Numbered from the stretch's first letter, positions 8,766-17,229 are shown. The stretch: DNA of 64,000 bases from Acidobacteriaceae bacterium (GCA_003134655.1 PLBY01000155.1:74358-138357), one strand, 5' to 3'. The notes: generated by a model not told the origin, from the sequence alone. Program-made: numbers and translations.

Positions 8766-9182
8766 CTAACGGTCCGAACTCTTCTCGACTCGGTTCGCGC
8801 GGTGGCCGCCGAATGCATTGATGGTTCGGGTGCCGGCCTCCACTTCACCGCCATGCCGCACGCCTCGGGGAATGAAGCACTCCTCTCCGGCCCGGATCGG
8901 TGTCCTCTCTTCGCCCCCATTTGCCGTATAGGTGATCAAGGTGTAGCAGCCCTCGACCACAATCATGTATTCATCGAACTCGTGCACGTGCGGCGCCGAG
9001 GGCGTGGTCTCAGAGCAGGTCCAGAAAGCCATCTGGCTGCCGTCCGCTCCGTCAAAGACATAGCCTTCGACGCTGGGAGTCGCCTGGCTGCTCGTGGCGA
9101 TGCGGTTGACCGGCTGCTTCATAAACTCCGGAAAGGCCTTCATGATGTCAGAAGCTCCTCGCTCAGCGAATGCGATCCCCAT
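8766..9182 (-). CDS. Cupin-domain protein
   Basis: Single cupin barrel with motif 1 PHVHEFDEYMIVVEG (His, His and Glu metal ligands) and motif 2 GEECFIPRGVRHGGEV. Small cupins of this type bind a metal and act as isomerases, dioxygenases or ligand sensors; the substrate is not evident. The start is uncertain: ATG 9182 is used, ATG 9143 has a distant GAGGAG, and a GTG at 9233 would add 17 residues. First gene of a probable three-gene minus-strand operon. Confidence 0.75.
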   Translation of the reverse strand: MGIAFAERGASDIMKAFPEFMKQPVNRIATSSQATPSVEGYVFDGADGSQMAFWTCSETTPSAPHVHEFDEYMIVVEGCYTLITYTANGGEERTPIRAGEECFIPRGVRHGGEVEAGTRTINAFGGHRANRVEKSSDR

Positions 9183-9183
9183 G

Positions 9184-9474
9184 CTAAATCCAGGGGCGGT
9201 TGCGAGTGCAGGGAGGTTGGGATCTTGGCCCACACTTTTTTTCTGCGCTCTGAGCTAAAATCTTGATTTCGTGGGGGTTACGGGGCGAGGGTGGGGTCGC
9301 GTACCTGTAAAATATTGAGCCGCAATGACTTACATGTAAAATATTCCAGAATAAGGACTTAGTCGCGAACTGAGGGCGCTTCGCTGGATCAGTGTTCGAG
9401 AACTTCTTGGGAGAGCGGTCGCGCATGTAGGCAGCTTGCGCTTTCCAGAATTCTCGGTAAAGGTCGTTCGTCAC
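9184..9474 (-). CDS. Doubtful short reading frame over repeat DNA
   Basis: A 96-codon frame whose first ~45 residues (MTNDLYREFWKAQAAYM) look protein-like, while the rest is the translation of a 29-bp tandem repeat (9306-9361). It may be a gene remnant. No family recognised. Confidence 0.2.
   Translation of the reverse strand: MTNDLYREFWKAQAAYMRDRSPKKFSNTDPAKRPQFATKSLFWNILHVSHCGSIFYRYATPPSPRNPHEIKILAQSAEKKCGPRSQPPCTRNRPWI
9306..9361. repeat. Two-unit direct repeat, period 29 bp
   Basis: TGTAAAATATT occurs at 9306-9316 and 9335-9345, each followed at the same distance by AATGACTTA or AAGGACTTA. The segment is much more AT-rich than its surroundings. Two adjacent units without spacers do not make a CRISPR array. 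Confidence 0.6.
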
Positions 9475-9739
9475 AAAAATTGCGATTCTTGCTGTGGAAA
9501 ACTGTGGAAAAGATTGCTGGGCTCGTGTGGTTGCCGCTAGCCACTTTCAGTCCCCTAAGGTCATGGGACTTCCCGCAAGGAGAGAGAGGTTAATAAGTGT
9601 ACGGCAGTTTAACGACAGTTATTGTTATGCGCAGACCACTTCGGGGCTTCTAGAAAGGAAATGCCCCACATCTGCAGGGGACGCCAGGAGTGGGGCACTC
9701 AGCGAGACGGATCCATATTCAGCGGGCTTGGCAGACCTT
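9475..9739. other. Intergenic region with one inverted repeat
   Basis: No convincing gene. TGCCCCAC (9662-9669) and GTGGGGCA (9690-9697) can pair, and the 3' end of the next minus-strand gene follows. The element at 32933-32965 has the same CCCCAC/TGGGG ends. Confidence 0.4.
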
Positions 9740-10162
9740 TTACGGCTGATAGGGCGTCGCCTTCAGGGTGATCACGGCGAGCTGCTCCTTCTCCGCTGCT
9801 AGTTGTCTCTCGATGCGGCACCTCGGAATCTCTTGTCCGGTCTGCGTGCGCGCTGTCCAGAACTGCGATAGGAAGCACCGACGCCCATAACAGTTGAAGG
9901 CCACTGCTCCGGGTCCTTCCGTTCGACGGCCACTGACCGGGTTGGTCATCGCGAGAGCGGCGGCTCCGTTTGGCCCAAGGATCTTCAGTGTCTGACCCTG
10001 CGGCGCCAGGATTTGGTAGTGACCTGCGGGAAGAACTTTCTCAGCCACGTTGAAGTTGAACGGTATGTCTACCCTCAGACCGACCGTCTGCGCACTGCTC
10101 ACCACCACAGCCACGACGAAGAAACAACCGAGCAGCACTACTTGCTTTGCGATCTTTCTCAT
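9740..10162 (-). CDS. Small secreted protein, Acidobacteria type
   Basis: 140 aa with a clear signal peptide (VVLLGCFFVVAVVVSSAQ) and a compact beta-rich domain: VDIPFNFNVAEKVLPAGHYQI followed by two cysteines in FNCYGRRCFLSQFW that could form a disulfide. Many Acidobacteriota genomes carry paralogues starting with this VPFxFxVxxxxLPAGxY pattern; their function is unknown to me. Start ATG 10162 has AGGAGG just upstream. It is divergent from the winged-helix/PD40 sensor. Confidence 0.75.
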   Translation of the reverse strand: MRKIAKQVVLLGCFFVVAVVVSSAQTVGLRVDIPFNFNVAEKVLPAGHYQILAPQGQTLKILGPNGAAALAMTNPVSGRRTEGPGAVAFNCYGRRCFLSQFWTARTQTGQEIPRCRIERQLAAEKEQLAVITLKATPYQP

Positions 10163-10480
10163 AACTGCCTCCTTTTTATGCTGCGGGCCATTTGCTGGCC
10201 CCGGTTCGTGAGCTCGGTTGCACCTTCGCTCTGGCCGGGAAAAATAACAATGCACGGGCGATGATCCAGAAAAGGAATAGTTGTCGCCAACTACCGCGTT
10301 GATGCCGTGGGAGATAGGGAGAGATGTGACCACTGACGCGAATGGAATCCAGCACGAGTAACTAGGAAACATGCGGTCCACGACGTGCGGACAATGTGAC
10401 TGAGATCACGGACAGGGGACCCATATAGGCACAAGATCAGTACCTGCCGGGCGATGTTAGATCCTGGCTGAGGCAGTTCC
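10163..10480. promoter_or_regulatory. Divergent promoter region
   Basis: 318 bp between the secreted-protein gene and the winged-helix sensor, holding both promoters. No operator or RNA gene could be recognised by eye. The sensor's winged helix may act here, but no site is visible. Confidence 0.3.
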
Positions 10481-12610
10481 ATGCAATTGCCGGCTGCGAA
10501 GTCGCGGGTTATCCGCTTCGGAGTTCTTGAAGTCGATCTTGAGGAAGTGGAACTCCGCAAGAGCGGCATCCGCATCAAGCTGCAAGGCCAACCCTTTCAA
10601 ATCCTGACCATGCTGTTGGAGCGCCCCGGACAAACGGTCACCCGAGAAGAGCTACGTCGACAGCTTTGGCCCGCAGATACCTTCGTTGACTTCGATCACA
10701 GCCTCAACAGCAGTATCAAGAAGCTGCGCGAGGCGCTGGGAGATGATTCTGAGAACCCTCGCTTCATTGAAACCCTGCACCGGCGTGGCTACCGGTTCAT
10801 TGCCCCAGTGGATGTCCCCCCCGCTGCGGCCGCCGAACGAAGTGAGCAGTTCCCACTTGTAGCCGTTGCGCACGTCGAGCCGAAGAACTTGGCATCCTGG
10901 CAGAAATGGGCTGCGACAGTGGCTCTTTTCGTCGGATCCACGCTGCTCGGGCTTTGGCTGCGTTTGCCGCTTCCGCCGCCAAGAGTACTGGCATCCCAAG
11001 AGCTCACCAACGATGCGGTTCCCAAGCTTTCGCTTGTGACCGACGGGAATCGGATCTACTTCACAGAGAATTCCCCAAATCATTACCAGATCGCTGAGGT
11101 GTCAATTAGAGGAGGCGAAGCAGCTCCGGTTGACGTACCTTTTCCCGATCCCGTAGTGGACGCCGTTTCGGAGGAACGATCCGAACTGTTGATTGAACGG
11201 GCGAATTCGGAAATCGGGGATTTCCAATTGTCGATGTGGTCGGTGCCGCTCCCAGCCGGGTCGCCACGCAGGCTCGGGGATGCATTGGGCCACGATGCTG
11301 TCTGGTCGCCGACTGGGAAGCTGGTGTTCGCAAAAGGAAACGATTTCTACATTGCGGAGCATGATGGCGCCAACGCCCGCAAGTTTGCTACCGCGCCGGA
11401 CTTTCCAACCGGTATTAACTTCTCGCCCGATGGCAACAGGTTCCGGTTCACGGTTACGCACCTGATCAGTGGTACTTCGACCATATGGGAGGCCCGTGTC
11501 GATGGGAGCGATATGCGTCCTTTATTCCCGGGCTGGAACAATCCTCCCGCCGAGTGCTGCGGTCACTGGACTCCCGACGGCAAATATTACGTCTTTCAAA
11601 GCACACGGGAAGGTGTCACCAACATCTGGATTGTCCGCGACCGGTCCGATTGGTGGCGGAAAGTCTCGCGTGAACCGCTTCCGCTCACAGTCGGACCACT
11701 GCAACTTTCTCATCCACTTCCCAGCGCAGATGGCAAGAAGCTGTTCGCGGTCGGCACCCACCAGCGGGCCGAGTTAGTGCGCTATGACTTTAAATCAGGC
11801 GAGTTTGTACCCTACCTCGGCGGCATCTCGGCGGGCGATATGGACTTCTCCCGAGATGGGCAATGGATGACTTATGTCAGCTATCCCGAAGGTACGCTCT
11901 GGCGCAGTAGAATGGACGGCTCCGCTCGGCTGCAGATTACTTACCCTCCCCTGTCTGCCGCCTTACCCCACTGGTCTCCCGACGCTCAGCAAATTGCGTT
12001 CTCTGGAACCACCCCTGGTAAGCCGTGGAAGATGTTCCTGATTTCAAGAGATGGTGAAAGCATGCGGGCGGTGACTGCCGATGAGATTGTGGAAACTGAT
12101 TCGACCTGGTCGCCGGATGGCAAGACACTGGCTTTCGGGCACTATGAGCCTGTCCGTGCCGACGAGACATTCATCGAGTTGTTCAACCTCGAAACCCACC
12201 AGATTTCCGAACTGCCCGGATCTTTAGGGATCTTCGCTCCCCGATGGTCGCCGGATGGCCGTTACATAATCGCGGGCTCTCACCGCAGCGACAAATTGAT
12301 GCTCTACGACGTCAAGAACCACAAATGGCGGCAGCTGGGCGACAGCCTGGAACCCGGCAGCTATGGCTTCATGGCTTGGTCGCGTGATAGCACCTATGTG
12401 TATTTCGACAGGGCGGGGAGTGCGGATAACGGATATTTCCGCCTGCGAATCAGTGACGCAAAACTGGAAAGGCTATTTGACCTGGAGCGGATACACCGAC
12501 TCGCCACGTTTGCCGGGTCCTGGACCGGCCTTGGTCCCGACGACACTCCCCTGTTTGTCCGCGACATCAGCACGCAGGAGATTTACGCGCTCGATCTGCA
12601 GCTGCCGTAG
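10481..12610 (+). CDS. Winged-helix transcriptional regulator with periplasmic PD40 beta-propeller
   Basis: CadC/ToxR-like one-component regulator. Residues about 7-105 are an OmpR-type winged helix (QPFQILTMLLERPGQTVTRE, HSLNSSIKKLREALGDD, RRGYRF). One membrane helix follows near 147-165 (AATVALFVGSTLLGLWL). The remaining ~540 residues are a TolB-like PD40 propeller with repeated WSPDGK/FSPDGN blades, presumably periplasmic. The sensor half is homologous to that of the kinase at 51903-54551, down to the C-terminal [10 protein letters not shown] and a CC pair (ECCGHWTPDGKYY). There is no phosphoacceptor domain, so signalling would pass directly through the membrane. Ligand unknown. Confidence 0.85.
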   Translation: MQLPAAKSRVIRFGVLEVDLEEVELRKSGIRIKLQGQPFQILTMLLERPGQTVTREELRRQLWPADTFVDFDHSLNSSIKKLREALGDDSENPRFIETLHRRGYRFIAPVDVPPAAAAERSEQFPLVAVAHVEPKNLASWQKWAATVALFVGSTLLGLWLRLPLPPPRVLASQELTNDAVPKLSLVTDGNRIYFTENSPNHYQIAEVSIRGGEAAPVDVPFPDPVVDAVSEERSELLIERANSEIGDFQLSMWSVPLPAGSPRRLGDALGHDAVWSPTGKLVFAKGNDFYIAEHDGANARKFATAPDFPTGINFSPDGNRFRFTVTHLISGTSTIWEARVDGSDMRPLFPGWNNPPAECCGHWTPDGKYYVFQSTREGVTNIWIVRDRSDWWRKVSREPLPLTVGPLQLSHPLPSADGKKLFAVGTHQRAELVRYDFKSGEFVPYLGGISAGDMDFSRDGQWMTYVSYPEGTLWRSRMDGSARLQITYPPLSAALPHWSPDAQQIAFSGTTPGKPWKMFLISRDGESMRAVTADEIVETDSTWSPDGKTLAFGHYEPVRADETFIELFNLETHQISELPGSLGIFAPRWSPDGRYIIAGSHRSDKLMLYDVKNHKWRQLGDSLEPGSYGFMAWSRDSTYVYFDRAGSADNGYFRLRISDAKLERLFDLERIHRLATFAGSWTGLGPDDTPLFVRDISTQEIYALDLQLP

Positions 12611-12866
12611 GGCTTCCATTCGCGAAGGGTGGTTGAGCGTAATTGTTGTAATCAGTTGCGCCACCGAAAAATGAGCTTTTCAGGGAACCTTTGGAGCCCA
12701 CGGCCTTTTCAGCCAAAAGCGAGTTTTTCGGCAGATTGCGAAGCTGATGCTTTTCGGCCATCTGGCGGCACGAGGGTAAATCGTGAGCTTCCCGATCTGG
12801 GGAACTCCCCGGAGCAGATATCCCCGAAGACCTGAGCGCCACGTCGCTGTGTGTAGAATAGGGCAG

Positions 12867-13604
12867 ATGTCTCAGGCAGCCCCAGCAATTACACGCAGCC
12901 CGGCCGAAGTGGTTCGGGTCACTCCGGTTTCCCAGGCACCGAACGGCATCTGCTACGCCGTCGCCGGCGAGGTCGCGGTCAACTCGTTTGACTTGGAGCG
13001 GATGATCGCCGCTGTGCCTACCAAGGTTGCGGCCGCGCTCGAGCGCAAGGCTTATTACTTCGTCCCGCTGGCTGTGAGCCAGGGAGATGAGACGGTGATC
13101 GCCGACCGCTACGATGTCGCGCTCAGCGATAACGCCGTTTGCCACCGCAACCTGAACCTGGGCGACTCGCAGTGCGTGTTCATCTCCACGCGATTGATGG
13201 ACGACAAGTTTTCGGTGGCGTTCGAGTTCTATATCAACGTGGGGCATGCGCTGGTCGAGCGCGCCGGAGTTTCGCACGATTTCAGCGAGTTGGCGTGGAG
13301 TCAGGTGGAAGCGGGAGTTCGGGGCGAGACTTCTCTCGATGCCTGGGAAGCGCGCAAGCTGGCCACTGCCGGAGGCCCGGACGCCGAGCGCTTCAAGAAC
13401 GAATATCTCGACGCGACGTTCTCCGACACGATTTCGATTTATCTATTGTCGCTGTATCTTGACGTGGATTATTACGATCTGCGGGAGCGCGACTATCCGT
13501 TGCTGGCGCCGTCTGCGCTGGCGGAGCGGCTGCGTAAAGTGGCGGAGTTGTTCCCACCGAACACTGGATTCGAATTTGCAGTGCTCTACAAGCGGCGCGG
13601 GTAA
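12867..13604 (+). CDS. Conserved hypothetical protein
   Basis: 245 aa, soluble, acidic, no signal peptide. Start ATG 12867 (MSQAAPAITRSPAEVVRVTP). Visible blocks are VPTKVAAALERKAYYFVPLA, TVIADRYDVAL, CHRNLNLGD and a Tyr/Asp-rich YLLSLYLDVDYYDLRERDY. I do not recognise a family. The 256-bp gap before it shows no gene. Confidence 0.6.
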   Translation: MSQAAPAITRSPAEVVRVTPVSQAPNGICYAVAGEVAVNSFDLERMIAAVPTKVAAALERKAYYFVPLAVSQGDETVIADRYDVALSDNAVCHRNLNLGDSQCVFISTRLMDDKFSVAFEFYINVGHALVERAGVSHDFSELAWSQVEAGVRGETSLDAWEARKLATAGGPDAERFKNEYLDATFSDTISIYLLSLYLDVDYYDLRERDYPLLAPSALAERLRKVAELFPPNTGFEFAVLYKRRG

Positions 13605-13670
13605 ACGCGATTTCTTTCGCTTTCCATTTCCCGGATCAACTAATTAAGATCACTCTTCCAGCGGGCATCC

Positions 13671-13735
13671 CTCAGGGGCTAAAGCCCGCACTCATTACAC
13701 GGCTAACGCGGCCCTGAAGGGCCGCTCTTCCACGG
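13671..13735 (+). repeat. Family A palindromic element, intergenic copy
   Basis: CAGGGGCTAAAGCCC (13673-13687), an 18-nt spacer, then the 30-nt block 13706-13735 containing GCGGCCCTGAAGGGCCGC and ending CTCTTCCACGG. The block is 29/30 identical to 14440-14469 inside ispE. It lies about 100 bp before the ispE start. Confidence 0.8.
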
Positions 13736-13832
13736 TCGTGCATGCGTGTGTAGTCTTTCCGCAACGTCTGAGAGTGTGGTCTTCCCAATTCACAAGCGCA
13801 AACCTCGATCGAGACTTTACAATCATCCGTCC

Positions 13833-15005
13833 ATGACTGTGACGGTGCGATCGTTCGCGAAGATTAATCTCGGGCTGCGGATTGGCGCGGCGCGGGAGGA
13901 TGGGTTTCATGAGCTGCTGACCGTGTATCAGACGATCGGGTTGCATGATGTGATTCGGGTCAGCGTCGGACGCGGGAGTGGGATTGAGATTCAGTGTGCC
14001 GATCCGCGGGTGCCGAAGGACGAATCGAATACTTGCTTTCGCATCGTGGAGAGGGCCATGCGGGCCTTGCGCGCCAAGGGACGTGTGGTCATCGAGATTG
14101 AGAAGCGGTTGCCGGTGCAGGGCGGACTGGGCGGGGCTTCGTCGAATGCCGTGGCTTGTCTGCTCGGTCTGGAGCGGGCGCTGAAGAAGAGTCTGCCGGC
14201 TGCCGACAGGTTGCGGATCGCGGCGGAGGTTGGATCGGATCTGCCCTTGTTTCTGGTGGGTGGGACCGTGCTTGGGGTGGGGCGGGGGGAACAGGTGTAT
14301 CCGCTGCCGGAGTTGCCGGCGGTGGCGTGTGTGGTGGTTACTCCGACAGTCGGCGTTTCGACTCCGAAGGCGTTCGCGGATTGGGACCGGTTGAGCGGTG
14401 ACAAACAGGGGCTAAAGCCCAGGCTTTTGGAGGGCGTTGACGCGGCCCTGAAGGTCCGCTCTTCCACGGCGATGCCGGCAGGCTTGGTGCCCTCCGGCGG
14501 CGAACCCGCCGAGCTTCGCTCGGCCCAGCCGGGTCAAAGACCCGGCTCCACACAAAGTTGGACGGGCGAAAGCGCGGGTCCCTACACGAGCAACTCCCGC
14601 GCGAGCAGTGCGGGGAAATTGACGGCGTCTACGGGCTCCGATAGAATGAATGAGCTTGGTCGCGGGTTGTCGGCGTGGCTGAGTGAGATGTACTCCGGTG
14701 CTCCTTTTGGAAGGGGCCGGGCCGAGAATCCGCTTCTCGCGCTTGTCCGGGCCGGGATCAAGAACGACTTCGAAGAGGTCGTCTTTCCTGAATATCCCGA
14801 GCTGAGTAGTGGAAAGCGTGCGCTTTTGCGCGCGGGCGCGAAATATGCGTCGTTGTCGGGCTCTGGCTCGACGCTGTACGGGCTGTTTGCCTCTCGCGAG
14901 GCGGCTGTGCAGGCCGTGGCCAGGATGCGGAAGCAGGGCTGGGCGGCGCGGGCGACGGCGACGCTGCCGCGACGGGCTTACTGGAAGCGGGTCGTGGCGA
15001 GGTAG
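13833..15005 (+). CDS. ispE: 4-diphosphocytidyl-2-C-methyl-D-erythritol kinase with large in-frame insertion
   Basis: GHMP kinase phosphorylating CDP-ME in the MEP pathway. SFAKINLGLRIG is the N-terminal signature, PVQGGLGGASSNAVACL is the ATP loop, GSDLPLFLVGGTVLGVGRG and LSGSGSTLYGLF complete the family pattern. The protein is 390 aa against the usual 285-310. The surplus is residues about 190-269, low-complexity sequence encoded by two or three repeat elements (14406-14590), in the surface region before MNELGRGL. All catalytic motifs are intact, so the enzyme is probably active. Start ATG 13833. It is the first gene before tRNA-Gln and prs. Confidence 0.92.
   Translation: MTVTVRSFAKINLGLRIGAAREDGFHELLTVYQTIGLHDVIRVSVGRGSGIEIQCADPRVPKDESNTCFRIVERAMRALRAKGRVVIEIEKRLPVQGGLGGASSNAVACLLGLERALKKSLPAADRLRIAAEVGSDLPLFLVGGTVLGVGRGEQVYPLPELPAVACVVVTPTVGVSTPKAFADWDRLSGDKQGLKPRLLEGVDAALKVRSSTAMPAGLVPSGGEPAELRSAQPGQRPGSTQSWTGESAGPYTSNSRASSAGKLTASTGSDRMNELGRGLSAWLSEMYSGAPFGRGRAENPLLALVRAGIKNDFEEVVFPEYPELSSGKRALLRAGAKYASLSGSGSTLYGLFASREAAVQAVARMRKQGWAARATATLPRRAYWKRVVAR
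14406..14469 (+). repeat. Family A element in frame inside ispE
   Basis: CAGGGGCTAAAGCCC (14406-14420) is identical to 13673-13687. After a 19-nt spacer, 14440-14469 matches 13706-13735 at 29 of 30 positions. Confidence 0.85.
14508..14554 (+). repeat. Family C element in frame inside ispE
   Basis: GCCGAGCTTCGCTCGGC forms a first hairpin and CCGGGTCAAAGACCCGG a second, followed by CTCCACACA. The same two hairpins occur at 21885-21930 between the sigma and anti-sigma genes. Confidence 0.85.
14560..14590 (+). repeat. Degenerate family B element inside ispE
   Basis: GGACGGGCGAAAGCGCGGGT then CCCTACA resembles the GACGGGCG...CCCGTCCCCACA elements at 15042 and 29824. Confidence 0.45.
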
Positions 15006-15041
15006 GGCTTGTGCCTCTGGGCGCTCGGCTTCGCCTTCGAT

Positions 15042-15068
15042 GGACGGGCGAGGCACCCGTCCCCACAC
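15042..15068 (+). repeat. Family B element after ispE
   Basis: GGACGGGCGAGGCACCCGTC can form a hairpin, followed by CCCACACA. Near-identical cores occur in frame in recG (29824-29850). Confidence 0.65.
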
Positions 15069-15090
15069 AATCTGTGGAGGTCGGCGAATT

Positions 15091-15180
15091 TTTGATTGTT
15101 GATTTTTGATTGTTGATTGAAAATCTAACTGTGCCCCGGCTAGGGGTTCAATCGACAATCAACAATCAGGCAATCAACAA
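15091..15180. repeat. Heptamer hairpin, GATTGTT family
   Basis: The left arm has GATTGTT, GATTTTT, GATTGTT, GATTGAA units; the right arm has the complementary CAATCGA, CAATCAA, CAATCAG order. Together they form a long imperfect hairpin ending 8 nt before tRNA-Gln. Other copies are at 24252, 48521 and 61568. Confidence 0.75.
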
Positions 15181-15188
15181 TGGCTTAC

Positions 15189-15262
15189 TGGGCCGTCGAC
15201 TAATGGTAGGTCAAGTGCCTTTGGAGCACTTTGTCTAGGTTCGAATCCTAGCGGCCCAGCCA
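15189..15262 (+). tRNA. tRNA-Gln (anticodon TTG)
   Basis: Complete cloverleaf. Acceptor TGGGCCG (15189-15195) pairs with CGGCCCA (15252-15258), including the weak U1-A72 pair typical of tRNA-Gln. The anticodon stem is AGTGC/GCACT with loop CTTTGGA, giving anticodon TTG. The T arm is CTAGG-TTCGAAT-CCTAG. The discriminator is G and CCA is encoded. Confidence 0.96.
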
Positions 15263-15316
15263 AGAAAAGCTGCAGTGGAACGGTACAAACTGAAGGCCAG
15301 GAGCCCAGAGACAACC

Positions 15317-16372
15317 ATGGCTACTTTAGTGACGCCGACCGACAAGACTGAGAAAGTTGAAAAGAAGACTCCGCCTGTGACTGACGAAAAAACCGAGCGG
15401 AAGCAGCGTCCGCGCTCTGACGAGAAGTTCAAGATTTTCAGCGGCACGGCGAACGAACACCTGGCCGATGAAGTCTGCCAATTTCTTGGGATGCAGCGGG
15501 GGCAGGCGCAGGTCATTCGTTTCCGGGACGGCGAGTGTTACGTCCAGATTCAGGAGAACGTACGCGGCGCCGACGTTTTCGTGATGCAGCCGACGTGCCG
15601 TCCGGTGGACGAGCATCTGATGGAGTTGCTGCTGATGATCGATGCGCTGAAGCGCGCTTCGGCGCGGCGCATCACGGCAGTGATTCCGTACTTCGGGTAT
15701 GCCCGGCAGGACCGGAAGGACAAGCCGCGCAGTCCGATTTCGTCGAAGCTGGTGGCCGATCTGCTGACCACGGCGGGGGCGCACCGGGCGTTGATTGTGG
15801 ATTTGCATACGCCGCAGTTGCAGGGATTTTTCAATATCCCGGTGGATCATTTGTTCGCTTCGCCGGTGCTGGTGGATCACTTTCGGAAGCTGGCGCTGCC
15901 GAATCTGACTGTGGTTTCGCCGGATGCGGGCGGCGTGGAGCGGGCGCGGTTTTTTGCGAAGAAAGTTGACGCGGCCCTGGCCATCGTCGACAAACGGCGC
16001 GTCGAGATGAATGTGGCCGAAGTGATGCACGTGATCGGCGACGTGAATGGCCGGACGTGCTTGATCATCGACGACTTGATTGACACGGCCGGAACGCTCG
16101 TCAAGACCGCGGCGGCGCTGGTGGAGAACGGGGCGACCTCGGTGTTTGCGTGCGCGTCGCATGCGGTGCTGTCGGGGCCGGCGGTGGAGAACATCAAGAA
16201 CTCGGTCATCAGGGAAGTGGTGGTCACGAACACGATCCCACTGACGGCCGAGGCGGATGCGGCACGAACCGAAAAGGGAGGAAAGATCAGCGTCCTCTCA
16301 ATTGCGGGATTGATTGGCCGGGCGATTCAGGCCAATCACGAAGAGACTTCGGTCAGCAAGTTATTTACTTAA
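15317..16372 (+). CDS. prs: Ribose-phosphate pyrophosphokinase
   Basis: Makes PRPP from ribose 5-phosphate and ATP. Conserved blocks are FRDGECYVQIQENVRGADVF, PYFGYARQDRK, DLHTPQLQGFF, the PRPP-binding loop CLIIDDLIDTAGTLVKTA, and SPDAGGVERARFFA. The catalytic core begins at KFKIFSG; ATG 15317 leaves a charged, Lys/Glu/Thr-rich extension of about 35 residues not seen in most Prs proteins (351 aa against about 315). The gene follows tRNA-Gln and starts a translation-related cluster, the usual prs-rplY-pth order. Confidence 0.95.
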   Translation: MATLVTPTDKTEKVEKKTPPVTDEKTERKQRPRSDEKFKIFSGTANEHLADEVCQFLGMQRGQAQVIRFRDGECYVQIQENVRGADVFVMQPTCRPVDEHLMELLLMIDALKRASARRITAVIPYFGYARQDRKDKPRSPISSKLVADLLTTAGAHRALIVDLHTPQLQGFFNIPVDHLFASPVLVDHFRKLALPNLTVVSPDAGGVERARFFAKKVDAALAIVDKRRVEMNVAEVMHVIGDVNGRTCLIIDDLIDTAGTLVKTAAALVENGATSVFACASHAVLSGPAVENIKNSVIREVVVTNTIPLTAEADAARTEKGGKISVLSIAGLIGRAIQANHEETSVSKLFT

Positions 16373-16379
16373 AGGCAGG

Positions 16380-16463
16380 TTTCAAGGTTTCAAGGTTTCA
16401 GAGTTTCAAAGACAAGTGAATGGGTAGGTCTTTGAAACTTTGAAACGTGAAAACTTTGAAACA
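16380..16463. repeat. Heptamer hairpin, TTTCAAG family
   Basis: Units TTTCAAGG, TTTCAAGG, TTTCAGAG, TTTCAAAG at the left, and CTTTGAAA, CTTTGAAA, CTTTGAAA at the right. The whole prs-rplY gap is a long imperfect hairpin. A single arm of the family lies at 5375-5405. Confidence 0.7.
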
Positions 16464-16503
16464 TATAGATGTCTGCAAATCCTTTGGATAGGAATCGACT
16501 TTT

Positions 16504-17229
16504 ATGGCGACTACATTGGAACAAAACGTACTCGAAGCGCAACCGCGCGAAGCAGGGACGAAGAACGACGCGCGTGCCGTGCGCCGCGGCGGAAAAATTC
16601 CGGCTGTGGTGTATGGAGCGGGCAAGGAATCGCTCGCGATCACGGTGGATCCGCGGCATGTGGCGCGCATCCTAAACTCCGAGACCGGTCACAACACGAT
16701 TTTTGATCTCGCACTGACTGGCGGCGAGCCGACCAAGGCGATGATCGTCGACTGGCAGTACGAGCCCATCAAGGGCAATCTTCTGCACATCGACCTGAAG
16801 CGCATCGCGCTCGACAAGGTGCTGAAGGTCAGCGTCCCCGTGTACCTGGTGGGCGAGGCGGCGGGCGTGAAGCAGGAGGGCGGCATCATGGAACAGATGC
16901 TGCGCGAAGTCGAGATCGAGTGTTTGCCCGCGGATATTCCGAGCCATATCGATGCGGACGTCAGCCACCTGACGTTTGGCAAGGTGCTGCGCGTTTCGGA
17001 GTTGCCGCACTCAGACAAGATCAAGTTCATCACCGACGAGAACCAGCCCGTGGCGCACGTTACCGCGGTGAAGGAAGAAGTGGTGGCCACTCCTGACGCG
17101 ACCGCGGCGGAAGCGGCGGCTCCGGCTGAGCCTGAAGTCATCAAGAAGGGCAAGCAGGAGACGGAGGAAGAAGGCGCCGAGGCTCCGGCAGCGAAGCCGG
17201 AGAAGGCCGAGAAGAAGGAGAAGAAGTAA
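16504..17229 (+). CDS. rplY: 50S ribosomal protein L25 (long, CTC type)
   Basis: Binds 5S rRNA. N-terminal L25 domain (RAVRRGGKIPAVVYGAGKE, LALTGGEPTKAMIVDWQYEP) followed by the CTC-type beta domain (VPVYLVGEAAGVKQEGGIME, ECLPADIPSHIDADVSHL). The C-terminus is a long Ala/Glu/Lys-rich tail (about 45 residues), common in this family and variable. Start ATG 16504. Located between prs and pth, as in many bacteria. Confidence 0.95.
   Translation: MATTLEQNVLEAQPREAGTKNDARAVRRGGKIPAVVYGAGKESLAITVDPRHVARILNSETGHNTIFDLALTGGEPTKAMIVDWQYEPIKGNLLHIDLKRIALDKVLKVSVPVYLVGEAAGVKQEGGIMEQMLREVEIECLPADIPSHIDADVSHLTFGKVLRVSELPHSDKIKFITDENQPVAHVTAVKEEVVATPDATAAEAAAPAEPEVIKKGKQETEEEGAEAPAAKPEKAEKKEKK

Noticed and set aside
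9306-9361. Possible CRISPR array
   Set aside because: Only two adjacent units without spacers, and no cas genes in the window.
14400-14640. Assembly artefact explaining the ispE insertion
   Set aside because: The frame is kept, two separate elements are present, and matching copies occur at other sites, so a simple misassembly is less likely.
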